A stretch of 64,000 nt of DNA, taken from positions 1 to 64,000 of the forward strand of contig NZ_FNRO01000004.1 of NCBI RefSeq assembly GCF_900107745.1. Reading direction: 5' to 3'. The stretch is from Variovorax sp. YR216 (GTDB lineage Bacteria; Pseudomonadota; Gammaproteobacteria; Burkholderiales; Burkholderiaceae_C). Below are positions 61,317 to 64,000 of this stretch, piece after piece. The stretch's first letter is position 1. Each line of letters opens with the position of its first letter. Under the pieces are notes generated by a model, which saw only the letters and a list, made by a program, of their open reading frames with translations, had not been told where the DNA came from and ran no database searches. Position numbers and translations under genes: made by a program.

Positions 61317-62051
61317 TCAATGCGGACGCTTTGCCCCGCCCAGATAAGTCTCCGCGACTCGCGGGTCGTCAGCAAGATTCCGGCTGGGCCCTTCGAGCAC
61401 GACGGCGCCGGTCTCCAGCACGTAGCCGTAGTCGCTGATTTGCAGGGCCGCACGTGCGTTCTGCTCAACCAGCAAGACCGCAACTCCGGACTCGCGCAGG
61501 TCCGAGATGATGTGGAAGATGTCCTTGACGATGAGCGGAGCCAACCCGAGGCTCGGCTCATCGAGAAGCAGGACCTGAGGCTTGCCCATTAGCGCGCGTC
61601 CAAGGACCAACATGGCCCGTTCGCCGCCCGACAACGTGCCGGCCAACTGCTGTCGCCGCTCCTTGAGACGAGGGAACCTTTGGAAAACTTCTTCCATGGT
61701 CTGCCGGTGGTCCCGTTCGCCCCGGTTGTGGCGCGCATACGCTCCCATCAACAGGTTGTCTTCCACGGTCATCGTCGAGAAGAGCTCGCGCTTCTCAGGC
61801 ACCAGGCTCAGCCCCCCGGCGACCCGCCGCTCAACTTTCGTCCCATTGAGGCTCTTGCCTTGAAAGACCACGCTCCCCTTGGAGCCCAGCTGCCCAATGA
61901 TGGCGGAGAGCATGGTGGTCTTACCCGCCCCGTTCGGGCCGATGACCGAGACAATCTGTCCGGCGCCGACCTTGAGATTCGCGCCGTGCAGCGCCTCGAC
62001 CTTGCCATACGCAACGGACAGGTCCTTGACTTCGAGTGCCACCGAGCTCAT
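61317..62051 (-). CDS. livF: Branched-chain-type ABC transporter ATPase LivF (system 3)
   Basis: A 244-residue ATPase: Walker A GPNGAGKTT, signature LSGGERAML, Walker B VLLLDEPSLGL. It overlaps the upstream LivM-LivG fusion by 4 bp and completes a third Liv transporter. Its ligand is unknown. Confidence 0.93.
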   Translation of the reverse strand: MSSVALEVKDLSVAYGKVEALHGANLKVGAGQIVSVIGPNGAGKTTMLSAIIGQLGSKGSVVFQGKSLNGTKVERRVAGGLSLVPEKRELFSTMTVEDNLLMGAYARHNRGERDHRQTMEEVFQRFPRLKERRQQLAGTLSGGERAMLVLGRALMGKPQVLLLDEPSLGLAPLIVKDIFHIISDLRESGVAVLLVEQNARAALQISDYGYVLETGAVVLEGPSRNLADDPRVAETYLGGAKRPH

Positions 62052-63826
62052 TCCACGCTTCCCAGGTAGGCCTCGAGCACCGCCGGATTCTGTTGAATCT
62101 CATGAGGCAGGCCCTCGGCAATCTTCTGACCGAATTCCATCACCACGATTCGGTCCACCAAGCCCATCACGAAGTCCATGTCGTGCTCGACGAGCAGCAC
62201 GCCCATGCCTTCTGCGCGAAGTTTCTTCAACAGTGCTGCGAGTGCCTCTTTCTCCTTCAGCCGCAGGCCCGCTGCAGGTTCGTCCAAGAGAAGCAACGAG
62301 GGGTCGGCACACAGGGCTCGGGCAATCTCAAGAATCCGCTGGTCACCCAACGACAGCCCGCCGGCAGCCACATGCTTGAGTTGGCCAAGGCCGACGCGGT
62401 CGAGTTGCCGCGATGCTTCGGCCAGCAAGCTCGCTTCTTCGGCCCGTTCGAGATGCAGGGCAGACCGTCCGATGCCGGCATTGCCCCGAAGGTGACCGCC
62501 GATGGCCACGTTCTCCAGAACCGAAAGGTTGGGCAGCAGCTTGACGTGCTGAAACGTCCGGCTCATGCCCAGCTTCGCGATGTGATGCGCGCGCAGCCCG
62601 TCAATCGGTTTTCCCAGGAAGGAAACCGAACCTGACGTCGACGGCAAAACTCCCGAGATGAGGTTAAACATGGTGCTTTTGCCGGCACCATTGGGGCCCA
62701 GAAGCGCGAGGATTTCACCTGCCTTGACCTCGAGGCTCACCCCACCGACGGCGACCAGGCCGCCGAAGCGCTTCGTTGCCTCCTTCACTTCCAGCAGGAG
62801 CGTCCCCGAAGCCGCCGCCGACCGCTTCGCCAACGGCGAAGCCTGGGCCTCCACCTGCCCGCGAGACCGTTTGGTCCCTTCCTTGGCCGAGAACCGGCCC
62901 GCGATGAACGGCCAGAGGCCGTCTGGCGCGCGCTGCAGCAAGACGATGGTGAGAATCGCCAGGAAGATGACCTCGAAGCTGCCGCTCTGGCCAAGAAGGC
63001 CGGGCAGCACATCAGTCAGCCATTCCCGAATCACCGTGATGATGCCGGCGCCAAGCAATGCGCCCCACACGTAACCGGCGCCGCCGATGACGGCCATGAA
63101 CAGGTACTCGATGCCGTAGTTCAGCCCGAACGGTGTGGGGTTGACGAAGCGCTGCAGGTGCGCATAGAGCCAGCCGGAGACGGCGGCGAGCAGCGCTGAA
63201 ATCACGAACACGATGATTTTGCTGCGCGGGATGTTCACGCCCATGGACTCTGCCATGACCTTGCCGCCCTTCAAGCAGCGGATGGCGCGGCCCTCTCGGG
63301 ATGCCAGCAGGTTGCGCAGTAGCCAGATTGCGAGCAGCACGAACGCCCAGATGAGATACGAAAACTTGCGAGGGTTGTCGAAAGCGAAGCCGGCGAACTG
63401 GACGACCGGAACGTTGCTGATGCCGCTGTGCCCGCCGAGGAACTCCATGTTCCCAGCCAGAAAGTAGAGGCTCAGCCCCCACGCGATGGTGCTGAGCGGG
63501 AGATAGTGCCCGGCCAGGCGCAGGGTCAACGCACCCAAAAGCAGAGCGGTCAGACACGTCACGGCAATCCCCACCGCCAGAGCAGCCCAGGGAGACCATC
63601 CGGCGGCCGTCGAAAGGTAGGCCGTCGCATACGCGCCGATGCCCACGAATGCCGCCTGACCAAACGAGGTCATGCCACCAATCCCCGTGACCAAGGCCAA
63701 GCCGACGGCAACCAGGCCGTAGAGGCCTGTGTAGTTGAGCATCGTGATGAGCCCTTCCGGCAGGAAGAGCGGTCCCAGAACCACGAGGGCAACGAAAACT
63801 GCAACGCCGATGCGTCCGGGGCTCAT
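62048..63826 (-). CDS. LivM-LivG fusion (system 3)
   Basis: A 592-residue fusion: N-terminal LivM permease (TGIGGMTSFGQAAFVGIGAY) to about residue 300, linker (SRGQVEAQASPLAKRSAAAS), then LivG with Walker A LLGPNGAGKST and Walker B LLLLDEPAAGL, and MEFGQKIAEGLPHEIQ at the end. The same architecture occurs at 27664-29454. It overlaps livF and the partial livH by 4 bp each. Confidence 0.92.
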   Translation of the reverse strand: MSPGRIGVAVFVALVVLGPLFLPEGLITMLNYTGLYGLVAVGLALVTGIGGMTSFGQAAFVGIGAYATAYLSTAAGWSPWAALAVGIAVTCLTALLLGALTLRLAGHYLPLSTIAWGLSLYFLAGNMEFLGGHSGISNVPVVQFAGFAFDNPRKFSYLIWAFVLLAIWLLRNLLASREGRAIRCLKGGKVMAESMGVNIPRSKIIVFVISALLAAVSGWLYAHLQRFVNPTPFGLNYGIEYLFMAVIGGAGYVWGALLGAGIITVIREWLTDVLPGLLGQSGSFEVIFLAILTIVLLQRAPDGLWPFIAGRFSAKEGTKRSRGQVEAQASPLAKRSAAASGTLLLEVKEATKRFGGLVAVGGVSLEVKAGEILALLGPNGAGKSTMFNLISGVLPSTSGSVSFLGKPIDGLRAHHIAKLGMSRTFQHVKLLPNLSVLENVAIGGHLRGNAGIGRSALHLERAEEASLLAEASRQLDRVGLGQLKHVAAGGLSLGDQRILEIARALCADPSLLLLDEPAAGLRLKEKEALAALLKKLRAEGMGVLLVEHDMDFVMGLVDRIVVMEFGQKIAEGLPHEIQQNPAVLEAYLGSVE

Positions 63827-64000
63827 TCTTCATCCTCCTCAACGTGGTGGGTACGCAGCGAGCGCCACAGCAGCACCGGCAGGATGAGCGTGAACACCGC
63901 GACTTCCTTGTACGAACTTGCCCAGAACGATGAAAAGCTCTCGAGCAACCCGACCAGCAGCGCTCCGAGCGCGGCGAGCGGGTAGCTGACCAGACCTCCG
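63823..64000 (-). CDS. livH: Partial LivH permease (system 3), cut by window edge
   Basis: The C-terminal 58 residues of an ABC permease are read on the minus strand: GGLVSYPLAALGALLVGLLE, then KEVAVFTLILPVLLWR and a charged end THHVEEDEE. Its stop overlaps the LivM-LivG start by 4 bp (ATGA). Comparison with the equivalent ends at 29451 and 49462 supports LivH. The rest lies outside the window. Confidence 0.85.
   Translation of the reverse strand, partial: GGLVSYPLAALGALLVGLLESFSSFWASSYKEVAVFTLILPVLLWRSLRTHHVEEDEE

Overview
The window reads as a GC-rich beta-proteobacterial chromosome, most likely order Burkholderiales (Comamonadaceae/Variovorax/Ramlibacter type). This is inferred from the gene content: several branched-chain-type (Liv) ABC uptake systems, a Bug-type tripartite-tricarboxylate receptor, glutathione-dependent isomerases, and aromatic-acid catabolic clusters controlled by LysR, IclR and PadR regulators. 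No rRNA, tRNA, CRISPR array or transposase was seen.

Layout. (1) 89-1961: a radical SAM protein diverges from an SRAP (YedK/HMCES-type) protein, with a near-perfect LexA box between them. (2) 2048-4638: an XRE regulator with 15-bp tandem repeats upstream, diverging from a tightly coupled three-gene operon (two unknown proteins plus a HAD-fold protein). (3) 4930-12445: a gentisate operon (glutathione-dependent isomerase, small membrane protein, MaoC protein, fumarylpyruvate hydrolase, gentisate dioxygenase, flavin monooxygenase, NDP-forming acyl-CoA synthetase) with a divergent LysR gene. (4) 12477-15081: a FUSC-type efflux protein and a divergent TetR regulator sharing a 25-bp palindrome. (5) 15236-34265: about 19 kb, all on the minus strand. 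It holds a second isomerase, three EthD-domain proteins, an OYE-type flavoprotein, two transporters, an acetoacetate-type CoA-transferase, fumarylacetoacetase, homogentisate dioxygenase, an altered MBL-fold protein, a Liv transporter with a permease-ATPase fusion, an SDR and a KstD-like flavoprotein. Together these genes could carry homogentisate to fumarate and acetoacetyl-CoA. (6) 34400-46745: four IclR paralogues, two secreted or lipid-anchored esterases, a Bug receptor, a flavin hydroxylase with its DUF2783 partner, and a LysR gene. (7) 46918-56665: a second Liv system, a PadR regulator and a hydantoinase/oxoprolinase A/B pair. (8) 56915-61007: a defence island with a SIR2 protein translationally coupled to a short prokaryotic Argonaute (SPARSA-like). 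Convergent with it lies a reverse transcriptase with an unusual motif, preceded and overlapped by a small hydrophobic ORF. (9) 61317-64000: a third Liv system, cut by the window edge.

The most unusual parts are the Argonaute/SIR2 plus reverse-transcriptase island, the SOS-controlled radical SAM/SRAP pair, the XRE/HAD operon of unknown function, and a possible CoA-dependent gentisate route built from separate flavoprotein parts. All functional assignments come from reading motifs and gene context. No database search was run.
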